64,000 bases of DNA, taken from contig NZ_JAFBEA010000001.1 of the NCBI RefSeq assembly GCF_016908515.1, positions 930,001 through 994,000 on the forward strand. The letters are read 5' to 3'. Source of the stretch: Virgibacillus halotolerans (lineage in GTDB: Bacteria > Bacillota > Bacilli > Bacillales > Amphibacillaceae). This document shows, piece by piece, positions 54,805 to 64,000 of the stretch. The notes beneath the pieces were generated by a model. The model was not told the DNA's origin, searched no databases, and saw only the letters and a list, made by a program, of their open reading frames with translations. Made by a program: the position numbers and the translations under genes. Within the stretch, counting starts at the first letter, position 1. Each line of letters starts with the position of its first letter.

Positions 54805-55272
54805 CTACTCTCTTCCCATACCACGGAGAAAGCCCAGCAGCATCGTAATACTACGATTAACTTCAGGGTTTTTTAACGTCTTCATCAGCCCCATATAGGA
54901 AGTGGGTTCTTCTTTTGAGGCTACGCGTGCTTCCCCCATCCCCTCATTGATCTTTTCCACAAAATAAGAGATTTGATCCACTTTCAGATCACCAAGTAGA
55001 AAAAATAACTCACTCATATTTTCCAGTGTGGAAGCGTATTGCGGTTTGTTTATTTCTCCAACGACATTTTCCAATGCATCTTGTTTGTGCTTGACAAGCG
55101 CATTTAAAGCATCCAATGCGCCACTTTCGTCTAATGTTGCAAGTAGATCAATACCCTTTAAAATCACGTCCTTGTTCTCACTAACTGCCGCTGTCACTTC
55201 AGCCAGGTTTTGCTCTTCAATAGCCTCTTCGGAAAATTCCATTCGCTTCATTTCTGTAATTGGATTAGCCAT
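54805..55272 (-). CDS. yjgD: DUF1641 formate dehydrogenase accessory subunit
   Basis: A 155-residue helical protein with a conserved DUF1641 end ([27 protein letters not shown]). In Bacillus subtilis the same pair, YjgC-YjgD, forms a formate dehydrogenase complex (also named ForCE) tied to menaquinone. The start overlaps the dehydrogenase stop by eight bases, so the subunits are made together. The site AGTCAGGTG lies seven bases upstream. Confidence 0.9.
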   Translation of the reverse strand: MANPITEMKRMEFSEEAIEEQNLAEVTAAVSENKDVILKGIDLLATLDESGALDALNALVKHKQDALENVVGEINKPQYASTLENMSELFFLLGDLKVDQISYFVEKINEGMGEARVASKEEPTSYMGLMKTLKNPEVNRSITMLLGFLRGMGRE

Positions 55273-58210
55273 TTTGCTTCACCTGACTCCCTGGGAAAAT
55301 ATAATCGGTCCGTTCCCATTTACGTTTTACCTCGACACCATTTTGCGGCTGGCGGTTACCCCGTCGATGATTGTGACCTGGTAATGGACTTTTTCCCTGC
55401 TTTTTAATTACCTTCATTTTTACTGCGATTTCTTTATATGCAGGTGTATTCGTATCCTTATCTACACGGTTATCTGTTAAATAGTTCACTGCCAATTTCC
55501 CGTTTGAATTTAAAGGTAAATAAAGTTCTTTTCCGGAAACACGATCTGTAATGTGTACAGGACCTGTTACCTCCCCTGTATGGGAAATCAATTTAACTTC
55601 AGCACCTTCTGTCACACCTCGCTCCTCCGCTAGTTCCGGAGAAATTTCAATAAAAGCTGTCGGCATTTCTCTTGTAATGGCTGCAGATTTATAGGTCATA
55701 TTTCCTTCATGGAAGTGCTCCAGCACCCTGCCATTGTTTACATGTAAATCAAATTCATCATCCGTGTCATATAAAAGCTCATATTCCAATGGATATAAAT
55801 TCGCCTTGTTATCTTCAAACGGAAAACCATCAACAAATAGCAACGGTGTATCCGTTCCATCTGCAGCAACTGGCCATTGTAAGCTATTATAACCTTCCAA
55901 TAGATCATAGCTGACACCCGCGAACAATGGTGCAAGAGATGCCGCTTCCTTCATAATCTCTGATGGGTGGGTATAATCCCAATTATATCCCATTGCATTT
56001 GCTATTTCTTTCAGGATAACCCAGTCCGGTTTCGAATCTCCTACAGGATCCAACACTTGATATAAACGTTGAATTCGTCTTTCCGTATTCGTAAATGTAC
56101 CTTCCTTTTCCAGACTTGGAGCCGCCGGCAGAATGACATCGGCAAATTCCGCTGTCCGCGTAAAGAACAAATCTTGAACAACAAAGAAATCTAGCTTTTC
56201 AAATGCATCGGTTACATAATTAATATTTGCATCAACAATTCCAGTATCTTCGCCAATAACAAATAATGAAGTCAATTCACCATCGTGAATCGCACGAATC
56301 ATTTCATGGTTGTCTTTTCCTGGCTCAATAGGAATTTCCGTATTCCATGCGGCTTCATAACGTTCTCTTACCGCATCATTTGCGACCTTTTCATACCCTG
56401 GGAAGAAATTGGGCATACTCCCGAAGTCACTGCAGCCCTGCACATTATTGTGACCACGTAATGGATAGGCACCAGCCCCGCTTTTCATATAGTTACCCGT
56501 AATGAGTAACAAGTTAGAAATTGCTGTACTGGTATCACTACCCAGTTGATGCTGTGTAACACCCATCGCCCAGCATATAGCCACTTTATCAACACTTACG
56601 ATTTGCTTTGCTATTTCTTTTAAATCGGCCTGTGAAATGCCTGTTAATGCTTCCGCGTATTCTAACGTAAATTGACTTAAGCTTTCCTTATAATCAGCAA
56701 AATGATTGACCCATTCATCAATAAACGCTTTACTTTCCCATCCCTGATCAATAATATATTTGGTTACTGCCGATAACCAGACTAAATCTGTCCCACTCTT
56801 AGGCTGGAAAAACCGATCCGCACGTTGAGCCATTTCATGTTTACGCAAATCAAATACGTACAATTTCTGGCCAAACAGTTTATGGGAGCGTTTAATTCTT
56901 GATGCAATCACGGGGTGGGATTCTGCCGTATTTGACCCAATTACCATGACCATATCCGCTGCTGCAATGTCATCAATCGAACCGGAGTCTCCCCCATGTC
57001 CAACTGTACGAAACAATCCTTGTGTCGCCGGCGACTGGCAATAGCGCGAACAGTTATCCACATTGTTGGTCCCAATCACCTGCCGGGAAAGCTTTTGCAT
57101 TAAGTAAGATTCTTCGTTTGTTGCCTTGGATGAAGAAATAAATCCAAGTGCATCCGGACCTTTCTCCTGTTTGATTTCATTAAAACGCTTGGCTACATAG
57201 TTTAACGCCTCGTCCCATTCCACTTCAGCAAAATGATCTTCTTTTCTAATAAGTGGTTTGGTTAATCGTTCTTCAGCATTCACATAATCCCAACCGAATT
57301 TCCCTTTAATACAAGTTGAAATCCCATTTGCTGGTGAATCGTGCTGTGGTTCCACTTTTAAAATTTTACGATCTTTTGTCCACACATCAAATGTACAGCC
57401 TACGCCACAATATGTACAAACGGTTTTTGTTTTTTCAATCCGTTCTTCGCGCATGGCTGCCTCTGTATCAGAAATCGCAAATAAACCGCCATATCCGGCC
57501 TCCACCTTTTTCGTTACGTCAATCATGGAGCGTAATAATCCCGGTGGCTGATCGGTCATATAACCAGCTTCACCAACCATTGAGGTTTCCATGATCGCAT
57601 TACATGGGCATACTGTTGCACATTGGCCACAACTCACACAAGAGGATTCATCGATTGGTACATCATTATCCCAAACGACACGCGGTTGTTCACGCTCCCA
57701 ATCAATCAGCAGTGTCTCATTCACCTGCACATCCTGACATACTTCTACACAGCGTCCACAAAGAATACATTGATCCGGATCATAACGATAAAAGGATCCC
57801 GAATTATCCACTTCATACGGTTTCGCCTCAAATGGTCGGGATTGATGCTCCAATCCAAAATCTGCCACCGCATTATGAATTTCACACGTCCCATTGTTAT
57901 AATCACAAACTGTACAATACAATTCATGATTCTCTAAAATCCGATCCAACGCTTCTTTTTGTGCCCGCTTGGTTGTATCTATTGTTGTATTTACATTCAT
58001 TCCTGCTGTGATCGTAGTTCCGCAAGCCCGAACGATTTCATGATCAGCCTCAACCATACATGTATCACAGGTTTGTATGGGACCTAAAGATTCGTTATAA
58101 CAAATCTGTGGTACAAATTCATCCGTTGTGTTAATTAAATCTAATAAATTCTGGCCTGGTTTCGCCAAATATTCCTTTTGATTAATCGTAACAATGATGT
58201 GCTCCTGCAC
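55265..58210 (-). CDS. yjgC: Molybdenum formate dehydrogenase, YjgC/ForC type
   Basis: A 981-residue fusion: N-terminal [2Fe-2S] domain (C37, C48, C51, C63), a His/Cys [4Fe-4S] motif ([15 protein letters not shown]), two ferredoxin [4Fe-4S] motifs ([22 protein letters not shown]), then the molybdopterin domain with its own cluster ([10 protein letters not shown]) and catalytic cysteine in [12 protein letters not shown]. Gln follows that cysteine where classical formate dehydrogenases have His. The C-terminal about 35 residues are basic and variable. Cofactor supply comes from moaA/moeA at 47-50 kb. GAGGAGGTATCGC precedes the ATG. Confidence 0.94.
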   Translation of the reverse strand: MQEHIIVTINQKEYLAKPGQNLLDLINTTDEFVPQICYNESLGPIQTCDTCMVEADHEIVRACGTTITAGMNVNTTIDTTKRAQKEALDRILENHELYCTVCDYNNGTCEIHNAVADFGLEHQSRPFEAKPYEVDNSGSFYRYDPDQCILCGRCVEVCQDVQVNETLLIDWEREQPRVVWDNDVPIDESSCVSCGQCATVCPCNAIMETSMVGEAGYMTDQPPGLLRSMIDVTKKVEAGYGGLFAISDTEAAMREERIEKTKTVCTYCGVGCTFDVWTKDRKILKVEPQHDSPANGISTCIKGKFGWDYVNAEERLTKPLIRKEDHFAEVEWDEALNYVAKRFNEIKQEKGPDALGFISSSKATNEESYLMQKLSRQVIGTNNVDNCSRYCQSPATQGLFRTVGHGGDSGSIDDIAAADMVMVIGSNTAESHPVIASRIKRSHKLFGQKLYVFDLRKHEMAQRADRFFQPKSGTDLVWLSAVTKYIIDQGWESKAFIDEWVNHFADYKESLSQFTLEYAEALTGISQADLKEIAKQIVSVDKVAICWAMGVTQHQLGSDTSTAISNLLLITGNYMKSGAGAYPLRGHNNVQGCSDFGSMPNFFPGYEKVANDAVRERYEAAWNTEIPIEPGKDNHEMIRAIHDGELTSLFVIGEDTGIVDANINYVTDAFEKLDFFVVQDLFFTRTAEFADVILPAAPSLEKEGTFTNTERRIQRLYQVLDPVGDSKPDWVILKEIANAMGYNWDYTHPSEIMKEAASLAPLFAGVSYDLLEGYNSLQWPVAADGTDTPLLFVDGFPFEDNKANLYPLEYELLYDTDDEFDLHVNNGRVLEHFHEGNMTYKSAAITREMPTAFIEISPELAEERGVTEGAEVKLISHTGEVTGPVHITDRVSGKELYLPLNSNGKLAVNYLTDNRVDKDTNTPAYKEIAVKMKVIKKQGKSPLPGHNHRRGNRQPQNGVEVKRKWERTDYIFPGSQVKQNG

Positions 58211-58414
58211 GCGATACCTCCTCTATTTATATATATATGGGATTGTTATCCTGTATCCTCTTTTACTACCTTTTAAACAAACTAATGCAATTTTTAAATT
58301 ACTCATAAAATGAAACTTCATTACTGCGATAAAATACAAGGATATCAATCCCTAATTAATTCAACTATTTCAATTATAGCAAAAGAAAGCGTTCTCGTGA
58401 ATGGTCTTCTTTGA

Positions 58415-59839
58415 TTATAAGAAATAAACAGCTACAATTGTTGAAACAATCAACCCAAGTATGACAGGGATGAAGTTCTTTCGTACCAGATCCATGACTG
58501 ACACACCACAAAATCCAGCTATTGCAATGAGTGATGACCAGGCAACAATTGTACCTCCACCTGTCCAGATTGCCCCCATTTGACCAATCGCTGCCAATGT
58601 ACCTGAATCGATTGAACCTGTTTGTAGCGAGGCTGCTAGTGCACCTGTAAGTGGTAATCCAGAAAATCCCGAACCGTCCAGACCAGTTATAATGCCAATC
58701 ACCAGTATACTCATTCCAACCAACAAAGCATTTTGCGGCAGAAACTCCTGTGTTGACTGTACAAGATCGAATAAAAACCCCGGTGGATTATCCTCCACAC
58801 CTAAAATAGATCCAGAAAATTCCGCGCTACCTAAAAAGAAAAATCCCGCAATTGGTATAACTGGCCCCATTGCTTTAAATGCAAAAACAAATCCGTCTGT
58901 GATGTGGTTACTAATATAATCAAGTGCATGCTGTCTGCCAAAAGCAACAGTTGATAGTAACAATAATATAACAGCAACCCCACCAATAAACGCCGCACCA
59001 TCACCACCCTCTAAGCCGCTCATTCTGCCAACAGACAGTTTTGTATAGATCATGTAGATAACGACACCCACTAATGCTAAAGGAACAAAAATCGAAAATA
59101 ACTTACTCCACGCCATTAAATGACGGGTCCGTACTTCATTCTTTGCTGCTGTAGTCGATTGTAATTTACGGGCATCCTGTTCATTCATCGGATCCCCTTT
59201 TTCCCGTATCGATTTCCGATAGAACAAATAAGCTAAAAGAATTGCTACGCCACCTGTAATCAATGATAAGATGAGTGATTTGTCAGCAACAATCGCTGTA
59301 TCGATCCCAGCAGATTTTGCTGAGAGACTCGGAGCCACCTGCACAATATAATCCGAGGACAATGCCATCCCTTGTCCGGCAATCGCTATTGCAACCGCCG
59401 CAGTCATTGCTGGCAGTCCGGATCTTACAGCTGCTGGTACAAGTAATGCACAAATTAAAGGAACAGCCGGTGTTGGCCAAAAGAACAATGATATAACATA
59501 GGTGACAACGACAAGCACAAAAAAGGAAACATGCCCATTCACCATCCATTTTTGGATTGGCCGAATCATACGTTGGTCCGCACCCAAATCACGCAAGGAA
59601 TGTAACAGTGCGATCATAAACGTAATGATTAAGAAGATATTAAACAATTCCTGTGCGGCAACTAAATTCGCATTAAATATCGCTGTAAATCCTTCCACAA
59701 CGTTCCCCTTATACACCCATGCAATTACAAAAGTCCCCAATAAAGTCGGGAGTACAACTCCTTTTCGAAAAACCATTGTAGCAATTATCATTAAGGTAAA
59801 GAAACCATATAACCAATGAGATATTGTAAGTTCCACCAT
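58415..59839 (-). CDS. Polytopic transporter of unknown specificity
   Basis: A 474-residue protein with about 11-12 membrane helices and Gly/Ser-rich re-entrant stretches (IITGLDGSGFSGLPLTGALAA, MGAIWTGGGTIVAWSS), which resemble the ion transporter superfamily of sodium-coupled dicarboxylate and antiporter proteins. A short cytoplasmic loop (RKSIREKGDPMNEQDARKL) splits the halves. Substrate unknown. GGAGGGGG precedes the ATG. It is upstream of the formate dehydrogenase and on the same strand, with a 204-base gap in which I see no terminator, so formate or an organic acid is a possible, unproved, substrate. Confidence 0.7.
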   Translation of the reverse strand: MVELTISHWLYGFFTLMIIATMVFRKGVVLPTLLGTFVIAWVYKGNVVEGFTAIFNANLVAAQELFNIFLIITFMIALLHSLRDLGADQRMIRPIQKWMVNGHVSFFVLVVVTYVISLFFWPTPAVPLICALLVPAAVRSGLPAMTAAVAIAIAGQGMALSSDYIVQVAPSLSAKSAGIDTAIVADKSLILSLITGGVAILLAYLFYRKSIREKGDPMNEQDARKLQSTTAAKNEVRTRHLMAWSKLFSIFVPLALVGVVIYMIYTKLSVGRMSGLEGGDGAAFIGGVAVILLLLSTVAFGRQHALDYISNHITDGFVFAFKAMGPVIPIAGFFFLGSAEFSGSILGVEDNPPGFLFDLVQSTQEFLPQNALLVGMSILVIGIITGLDGSGFSGLPLTGALAASLQTGSIDSGTLAAIGQMGAIWTGGGTIVAWSSLIAIAGFCGVSVMDLVRKNFIPVILGLIVSTIVAVYFL

Positions 59840-59913
59840 CGACTATCCCCCTCCTCAGGCTGTGCTATAGCCTATGCAGGAGACAAGAAAATGGCGACCT
59901 TTTTCACAATTAT

Positions 59914-59989
59914 AGACAGCCTGTTCTCTAATTGATTGTTGTTTTTTCTAAGTAATGAATCATATTTCTTGTCTTACCGCTTCGGAAAT
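59914..59989. repeat. Dispersed AT-rich repeat, family B, copy 3
   Basis: AGACAGCCTGTTCTCTAATTG, then ATTGTTGTTTTTTCTAAG, TAATGAATC and later TGTCTTACCGCTTCGGAAA. It matches 24931 in both its first and last blocks and 29373 in its first. It lies in the 59840-60137 gap, which also holds a hairpin AGGCTGTGC/GCTATAGCCT at 59857 and the SigB-type promoter. Confidence 0.6.
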
Positions 59990-60077
59990 ATACTTCACGT
60001 ATCCTAAAGTTTCCCTATATGTGAGATGCAGGTTTTACTGCCTGCAAAACTGCGATAAAAAGAAATATACCTTTTAT

Positions 60078-60102
60078 GTTTTAATCTGGTCAGAGTGGGA
60101 AT
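60078..60102 (+). promoter_or_regulatory. SigB-type general stress promoter
   Basis: GTTTTA (60078-60083), a 13-base spacer and GGGAAT (60097-60102) match the SigB consensus closely, with the start point about 30 bases before the gene. The downstream gene belongs to a stress-protein family that is SigB-controlled in Bacillus subtilis. Confidence 0.75.
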
Positions 60103-60137
60103 GCATAGAATATACAACAAATAAGGAGGATTCAACA

Positions 60138-60488
60138 TTGAAACCATTCGTAAAAGAATACACTAATGATGAAAAACTACAAATTGACGTGAACATCTTA
60201 AAGGACAAAGGGATTGACAAGAAAGATGTTTACATTCTTTCACATGACGACGACAGAACAGACCGTATCGCAGACAATGCCGGTGCAAATGAAATTGGCT
60301 TAAAAGAGATGGATTTCTCAGAAGCAGTAGGCAATCTGTTCCATAAAAAAGGGGATGAATTACGTACAAAAGTACAAGAAATTGGTTTTTCCAAAGAAGA
60401 AGCGGAAAAATTTGAAGCAGATATGGATGAAGGTAAAGTGTTACTGATTGTAACAAACAATGACAATGTAAATAGTTATTTAGCATAA
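60138..60488 (+). CDS. YflT-like general stress protein
   Basis: A 116-residue acidic, soluble protein, ending KVLLIVTNNDNVNSYLA, with the repeated pattern DKKDVYILSHDDDRTDRIAD typical of the heat-induced stress protein YflT family. TTG at 60138 follows AAGGAGG by eight bases. The longer frame to 59955 lies across repeat family B and the promoter and is not used. Biochemical role unknown. Confidence 0.85.
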   Translation: MKPFVKEYTNDEKLQIDVNILKDKGIDKKDVYILSHDDDRTDRIADNAGANEIGLKEMDFSEAVGNLFHKKGDELRTKVQEIGFSKEEAEKFEADMDEGKVLLIVTNNDNVNSYLA

Positions 60489-60493
60489 AGTAA

Positions 60494-60536
60494 TGGACAA
60501 CCTTCTCAATGAGAAGGTTGTCCATTTATTACTTTT
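60494..60536 (+). terminator. Terminator after the stress protein gene
   Basis: GGACAACCTTCTC and GAGAAGGTTGTCC form a 13-bp stem with a 3-base loop and an AT-rich tail (ATTTATTACTTTT). Confidence 0.85.
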
Positions 60537-60660
60537 CCGCCTTTTTCTCTGCGTGTACATTACAAAGGAACTTTCCGATTTGCAACTGTTCACCATTGAA
60601 GAAGCCATTTTATTAATAGACTGGTTTACAACAGGAACTGCATTGTAAAAGTACAATATT

Positions 60661-61233
60661 TTAGCTAGCGTTTAATAACACTTTCGGTTGTTTATGAAAC
60701 AGGAAAAACACACAAATCGTACACAATATAAATGCCGGGAACATGTAGGATATATTATAAACAAATGAGTACAACCATACAGGCTGGCCTTCAATCGCTG
60801 AACTGAAGAAAACAACACCAGCAATATAATGGGCGATAAAACGAAGCATCGACCCAATAAATACACCTAAGGTAATATAGGATAAATAGACTCCCGTATT
60901 CCCCTTTTTCACTGCTAACTGGATCGGCTTTGCGAAAATACCAGCAACACCTAGTGCAGTAAAAGCAAAACCATAATCAATGAATCCTTGCAGCGGCGTT
61001 AATATATATGCTGTACCCACAGCAACCTGTAAAACGCCCCATAAAAATCCCGATATTAATCCACCTTTTATTCCCCAACGAAATGCCACGATAAATATTG
61101 GGATCATTGCAAATGAAATAGAACCACCCTGTGCCCAAATTTTAAATTGTAGAAATGGAACAAGATCTAAGACCAAAGCTAATGCAGTAAAAATAGCTAC
61201 CTCAATTAAAAATAAAATCCTTTTTGAACTCAA
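60661..61233 (-). CDS. thiT: ECF thiamine transporter S component ThiT
   Basis: A 190-residue six-helix substrate-binding subunit with the ThiT (YuaJ) landmarks WAQGGSISFAMIPIFIVAFRWG, GLISGFLWGVLQ and the Trp/Tyr/Asn-lined site near the C-terminus. It captures thiamine and works with shared EcfT and EcfA ATPases, which are not here. TTG 61233 follows GGGGAGG by nine bases; the longer ORF to 61332 runs through the riboswitch terminator. A TPP riboswitch controls it. Confidence 0.93.
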   Translation of the reverse strand: MSSKRILFLIEVAIFTALALVLDLVPFLQFKIWAQGGSISFAMIPIFIVAFRWGIKGGLISGFLWGVLQVAVGTAYILTPLQGFIDYGFAFTALGVAGIFAKPIQLAVKKGNTGVYLSYITLGVFIGSMLRFIAHYIAGVVFFSSAIEGQPVWLYSFVYNISYMFPAFILCTICVFFLFHKQPKVLLNAS

Positions 61234-61281
61234 ATTAAAATTCCTCCCCATCTTAAATTGTACGATACTAAAAATTTGCAA

Positions 61282-61338
61282 CAAAAAAAGCAATGCTGAG
61301 GGGAGACTTTCTGATGGGGACGCTCCACGCACATTACT
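61282..61338 (-). terminator. Riboswitch-controlled terminator of thiT
   Basis: On the minus strand GTAATG/CATTGC and GGAG/CTCC pair into a long stem followed by TTTTTTTG, between the TPP aptamer and thiT. This implies control by early termination. Confidence 0.7.
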
Positions 61339-61359
61339 TTTTATTCCATCAAAAAGACT

Positions 61360-61446
61360 ACGATTCCTACGCTAGTACTAACTAACAGGTTCAAAGGGTA
61401 AGAACAAATGATGTTCACTCTCAGCCAAATGGCTCCCCCTGCAGGC
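61360..61446 (-). promoter_or_regulatory. TPP riboswitch
   Basis: The minus strand shows the THI-box parts in order: GGGGGAGCC, GGCTGAGAGTG, ACCCTTTGAACCTG, TTAGTTAGTACTAGCGTAGG. These are the two TPP-binding arms and the P1-P3 junction. When TPP is high, thiT is expected to be switched off. Confidence 0.93.
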
Positions 61447-61523
61447 TTTTCATTTATGCTTTTTTTATTATTCAGCTTTCATTCTACCATATCAATCGTA
61501 CCCCGACAATATTATCGCACGCA

Positions 61524-62057
61524 TTACTCAAATACTATTTCTGTATCTTCCAACGCCTTGGCCCAATGGTTATTAATCACTTTAACTAGTTCCTCCACGT
61601 TGCAGTCCAGATTTTTGGCTGGTATGTTTACTTGCGCATCAACAAGACCTTTATTCACATTGTTTAGCATACTTTTAATACCAGTTGTCCGATTAATAAT
61701 GAGCTTTGGGTCATGGGTGTAGATACCAAGAAAAACTTGACCACCAAAATTGATAAAATCGATATCAGCAATTTCTTCCCATTTAATTAATCCCGCTCCA
61801 ATGAAGCTGGAACGATCTATGATTCCCTCACCTGAAACAGTCAGCACAGGCTTCCGATTTATTACTTCTTTTACATAGTAAATCATGCATAATCCAAAGA
61901 AAATAATTGTTACAACACCAACGACTCCTAACCATAACGTTTCATCCTCTACTATCGCAAAACCGAGAAAGGCTCCACCTAGCAATACAAACACAGCACA
62001 CATCACGCCAAGCCAGATCATTCTCCCTATCTTTGGAAAAACGATAAAATCATTCAT
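61524..62057 (-). CDS. STM3941-like membrane protein
   Basis: A 177-residue protein with two N-terminal membrane helices (about 13-34 and 42-62) and a cytoplasmic beta domain resembling a PH-like fold (VLTVSGEGIIDRSSFIGAGLIKWEEIADIDF). GTGGAGGATTC precedes the ATG. Proteins of this kind are widespread but uncharacterised. It is transcribed toward the thiT riboswitch, from which it is separated by only about 80 bases. Confidence 0.75.
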   Translation of the reverse strand: MNDFIVFPKIGRMIWLGVMCAVFVLLGGAFLGFAIVEDETLWLGVVGVVTIIFFGLCMIYYVKEVINRKPVLTVSGEGIIDRSSFIGAGLIKWEEIADIDFINFGGQVFLGIYTHDPKLIINRTTGIKSMLNNVNKGLVDAQVNIPAKNLDCNVEELVKVINNHWAKALEDTEIVFE

Positions 62058-62124
62058 ACGACTGAATCCTCCACTTTTTATCTATCATATACGCGCACAT
62101 CACATTTGAACAGGGACTTTTGTC

Positions 62125-63894
62125 CTAAAGGGAAATAAATTCCTCTACATCATTGACACATAATTGAATAGCATGTTCCCAAAAGTCCGGCTTTGTTAAA
62201 TCAACATTTAAATGTTTTATCGCAAGGTCCTCGACCGTCATGCTTCCGGTATCACGTAATAATGCGATATAGTCTTCTTCAAAACTACCGCCTTGTTCTT
62301 TCGCATGTGCATAGATACCAAGACTGAATAGATAGCCAAACGTATAAGAAAAATTATAGAATGGTACACCGGTTTTATGAAAATGTAATTTTGATGCCCA
62401 GAAATTCGGATCGTAATCTGTAATCGAATCACTATACGCCTCCTTCTGTGCTTCTACCATTAATTCGTTTAACCGTTTTACTGAAACCATTCCTTGTTTT
62501 CGTTCCTCATAAAATCGGGTTTCAAACAGAAATCTAGCATGGATATTCATAAAAAAGGCGATACTACGTTGAATTTTATCTTCTAGTAATGCCACTTTTT
62601 CATCTTTGTTTTGGGCATTTTTCACAGATGCATCGGCCACAATCATTTCAGCAAACGTGGATGCTGTTTCTGCAACATTCATTGCATACCGCTGATTCAA
62701 CCCATTAACATCGTTCATGACATGCTGATGATAGGCATGACCTAGTTCATGTGCTAACGTCGCAATGTTGGATGGTGTCCCTGAATAGGTCATGAATATT
62801 CTCGTTTGTTCACTAGCCGGAAAGCTTGTACAGAATCCGCCAGGGCGTTTCCCTGCACGATCTTCCGCTTCAATCCAGCGTTTTTCAAAAGCCATTTCAG
62901 CAAAATCAGCCATTTTGGGACTAAACGATCTAAATTGTTCAACAATAAAGTCCGCTCCTTCTGTGTAAGTGGACTTTTTTACTGTTTTTGTTAATGGGGC
63001 CCCGATATCATACATACTTAATTTATCTAGTCCCAGTAGCTCCGCCTTCTTCTGTAAATAGTTCACAAAATGCTGTTTATTGTTTATAATTGCTGTCCAC
63101 ATCGCATCCAACGTTTCTTTCTGCATCCGATTCATTTCTAATGGTTCCTTTAAAGGACTTTCCCAATTCCGGTGTTTATATTTCTGCAACCTGAATCCAG
63201 CTAAATGATTCAATGTTTGTCCAAATAAATCCGCCTGCCCCTCCCAGGCTTGACTTAATTGTTCAAATACATGCTTTCTGACAGCGCGATCGGGATCGTT
63301 TAATTGATTGGATGCCTGCCCAACGGAATATGATTTCACTTCCCCATCTGTTTCAATTTCTACATTCATATTTCCCACGATTGTGTCATACATCTGACCC
63401 CACGCATGATAGCCATCCACAGCTAGATCATTCATTAAGATTTCCTGTTCCGCAGTTAATAATTCTTTTGCCTGCTCTCTTGCTTCATTTAAAACAAAGG
63501 CGAGCTCTTTTATCTCAGGTTGAACCAGTAACTCCCGCCATGTCGCATCATTGATTAAAACTAACTTTTGCTCAAAACTCGTCTGTACTGCTCCCATTTC
63601 CGCCTTTAATTCATTCCGTTTGCCAACTAATAAATTCGCTTTTTCATCTTTAATATTTTGTGCGCTAAGACAACTAACAAAAGCAAATGCCTCACTTAGT
63701 TTTTTCATTGTTCCTTCTATTTTTTGAACTACGATGGAAATATTCGGTTCCTTTGGATTAAAATCATATACGAGTTGGGAAAGTTCCTCTATCTCATTTT
63801 TAATGTTATCTATATATGTATGAAATGCTTTAGAATCGCTCCCACCGGGAAATATTGCATCCAGATCCCATGTTGGATTGTACGTTGTTTGCAT
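62125..63894 (-). CDS. M3 family oligoendopeptidase (PepF-like)
   Basis: A 589-residue metallopeptidase. The zinc site is HELGHAYHQH (HExxH) with the third ligand region AETASTFAEMIV downstream. The size and N-terminus (YNPTWDLDAIFPGGSDS) fit the pepF/M3B subgroup that trims peptides inside the cell. AGGAGTG lies five bases before ATG 63894. It is a single gene; the last 106 bases of the window (63895-64000) hold only AT-rich sequence and a possible hairpin start near 63975. Confidence 0.93.
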   Translation of the reverse strand: MQTTYNPTWDLDAIFPGGSDSKAFHTYIDNIKNEIEELSQLVYDFNPKEPNISIVVQKIEGTMKKLSEAFAFVSCLSAQNIKDEKANLLVGKRNELKAEMGAVQTSFEQKLVLINDATWRELLVQPEIKELAFVLNEAREQAKELLTAEQEILMNDLAVDGYHAWGQMYDTIVGNMNVEIETDGEVKSYSVGQASNQLNDPDRAVRKHVFEQLSQAWEGQADLFGQTLNHLAGFRLQKYKHRNWESPLKEPLEMNRMQKETLDAMWTAIINNKQHFVNYLQKKAELLGLDKLSMYDIGAPLTKTVKKSTYTEGADFIVEQFRSFSPKMADFAEMAFEKRWIEAEDRAGKRPGGFCTSFPASEQTRIFMTYSGTPSNIATLAHELGHAYHQHVMNDVNGLNQRYAMNVAETASTFAEMIVADASVKNAQNKDEKVALLEDKIQRSIAFFMNIHARFLFETRFYEERKQGMVSVKRLNELMVEAQKEAYSDSITDYDPNFWASKLHFHKTGVPFYNFSYTFGYLFSLGIYAHAKEQGGSFEEDYIALLRDTGSMTVEDLAIKHLNVDLTKPDFWEHAIQLCVNDVEEFISL

Positions 63895-64000
63895 GTTACC
63901 ACTCCTAAATAAGTTTTTAATTTTGCCCTATCTTTTTAGTATAACGAAATGTCAAATTATTTAAAATGAAAACCTTCTCATTTTTTGTAAATCATGAGAA

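Noticed and set aside
57604-58011. 135-codon frame opposite the formate dehydrogenase
   Set aside because: Antisense to the ferredoxin-like cysteine motifs; His/Pro-rich shadow without a start signal.
60540-60660. Minus-strand stretch reading FFNGEQLQIGKFLCNVHAEK
   Set aside because: It looks protein-like but is preceded by a stop codon, has no start, and runs into the terminator of the stress protein gene; possibly a remnant.

Overview
The window is chromosomal DNA from a low-GC, endospore-forming member of the Bacillaceae, most likely a moderately halophilic or marine relative of Virgibacillus, Oceanobacillus or Lentibacillus. This rests on AT-rich sequence with strong AAGGAGG-type ribosome binding sites and frequent TTG/GTG starts; on a gene order matching several Bacillus subtilis blocks (ctaC-ctaB-ctaA-pycA-ylaN, yla and ykt genes, slp-pdh-ykyA-def-ykrA-rpoY-rnjA, ktrC, ykuV-ykuU-ykuS-ykuL-ykuE-ykyB); on sporulation genes (two YhcN/YlaJ-type lipoproteins, a spoVA cluster, a YjcZ protein, a Spo0E-like phosphatase); and on a BCCT osmolyte carrier. 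The genus is an inference. I saw no rRNA, tRNA, CRISPR array, phage genes or intact transposase.

Layout. 0-7.3 kb: cytochrome c oxidase subunit II (cut by the window edge), heme O/A biosynthesis, pyruvate carboxylase and ylaN. 7.5-13.9 kb: small yla and ykt genes, a nitronate monooxygenase-like flavoprotein, and a complete SR1 locus encoding the SR1P peptide. 14-17.3 kb: a polysaccharide deacetylase lipoprotein, the BCCT carrier and the slp lipoprotein. 17.5-22.5 kb: the pyruvate dehydrogenase operon with its promoter. 22.7-30.2 kb: ykyA, peptide deformylase, a Cof phosphatase, an undescribed 31-residue basic peptide, RNA polymerase epsilon, RNase J1, a pyruvate oxidase-like enzyme and KtrC. 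30.3-34 kb: a heterodimeric ABC exporter. 34-39.4 kb: the yku redox and CBS-protein block. 39.4-45 kb: small membrane proteins, FbpB-like and Spo0E-like proteins, signal peptidase I, a zinc-ribbon protein paired with a membrane-anchored HtrA-like protease, and a YjcZ protein. 45.5-49.8 kb: KtrD, a YwpF-like protein, moaA and moeA. 49.9-53.7 kb: a seven-gene spoVA cluster with DUF1657 and DUF421 genes, organised like the spoVA2mob operon known from heat-resistant spores. 53.7-64 kb: an MDR dehydrogenase, a molybdenum formate dehydrogenase with its DUF1641 partner, a transporter, a SigB-type stress gene, TPP-riboswitch-controlled thiT and an M3 oligopeptidase.

Functional links. CtaA/CtaB make heme A for the oxidase whose subunit II starts the window. 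PDH, pyruvate carboxylase and the pyruvate oxidase-like enzyme compete for pyruvate. MoaA/MoeA make the molybdenum cofactor needed by the formate dehydrogenase about 6 kb away. KtrC, KtrD and DarB (YkuL), with PycA as a DarB partner in B. subtilis, form much of a c-di-AMP/potassium control circuit. SR1P, GapA and RNase J1 are linked in B. subtilis, and both sr1 and rnjA are here.

Noncoding structure is unusually rich: two inverted copies of an approximately 0.3-0.55 kb sequence 9 kb apart (35.6 and 45.1 kb), differing by nested GC-rich palindromic elements; a four-copy hairpin repeat; and a three-copy AT-rich repeat. The best candidates for new biology are the spoVA/DUF1657/DUF421 cluster, the SR1 locus reduced to its peptide-coding part, these repeat families, the zinc-ribbon/HtrA pair and two unlisted small ORFs with good ribosome binding sites.
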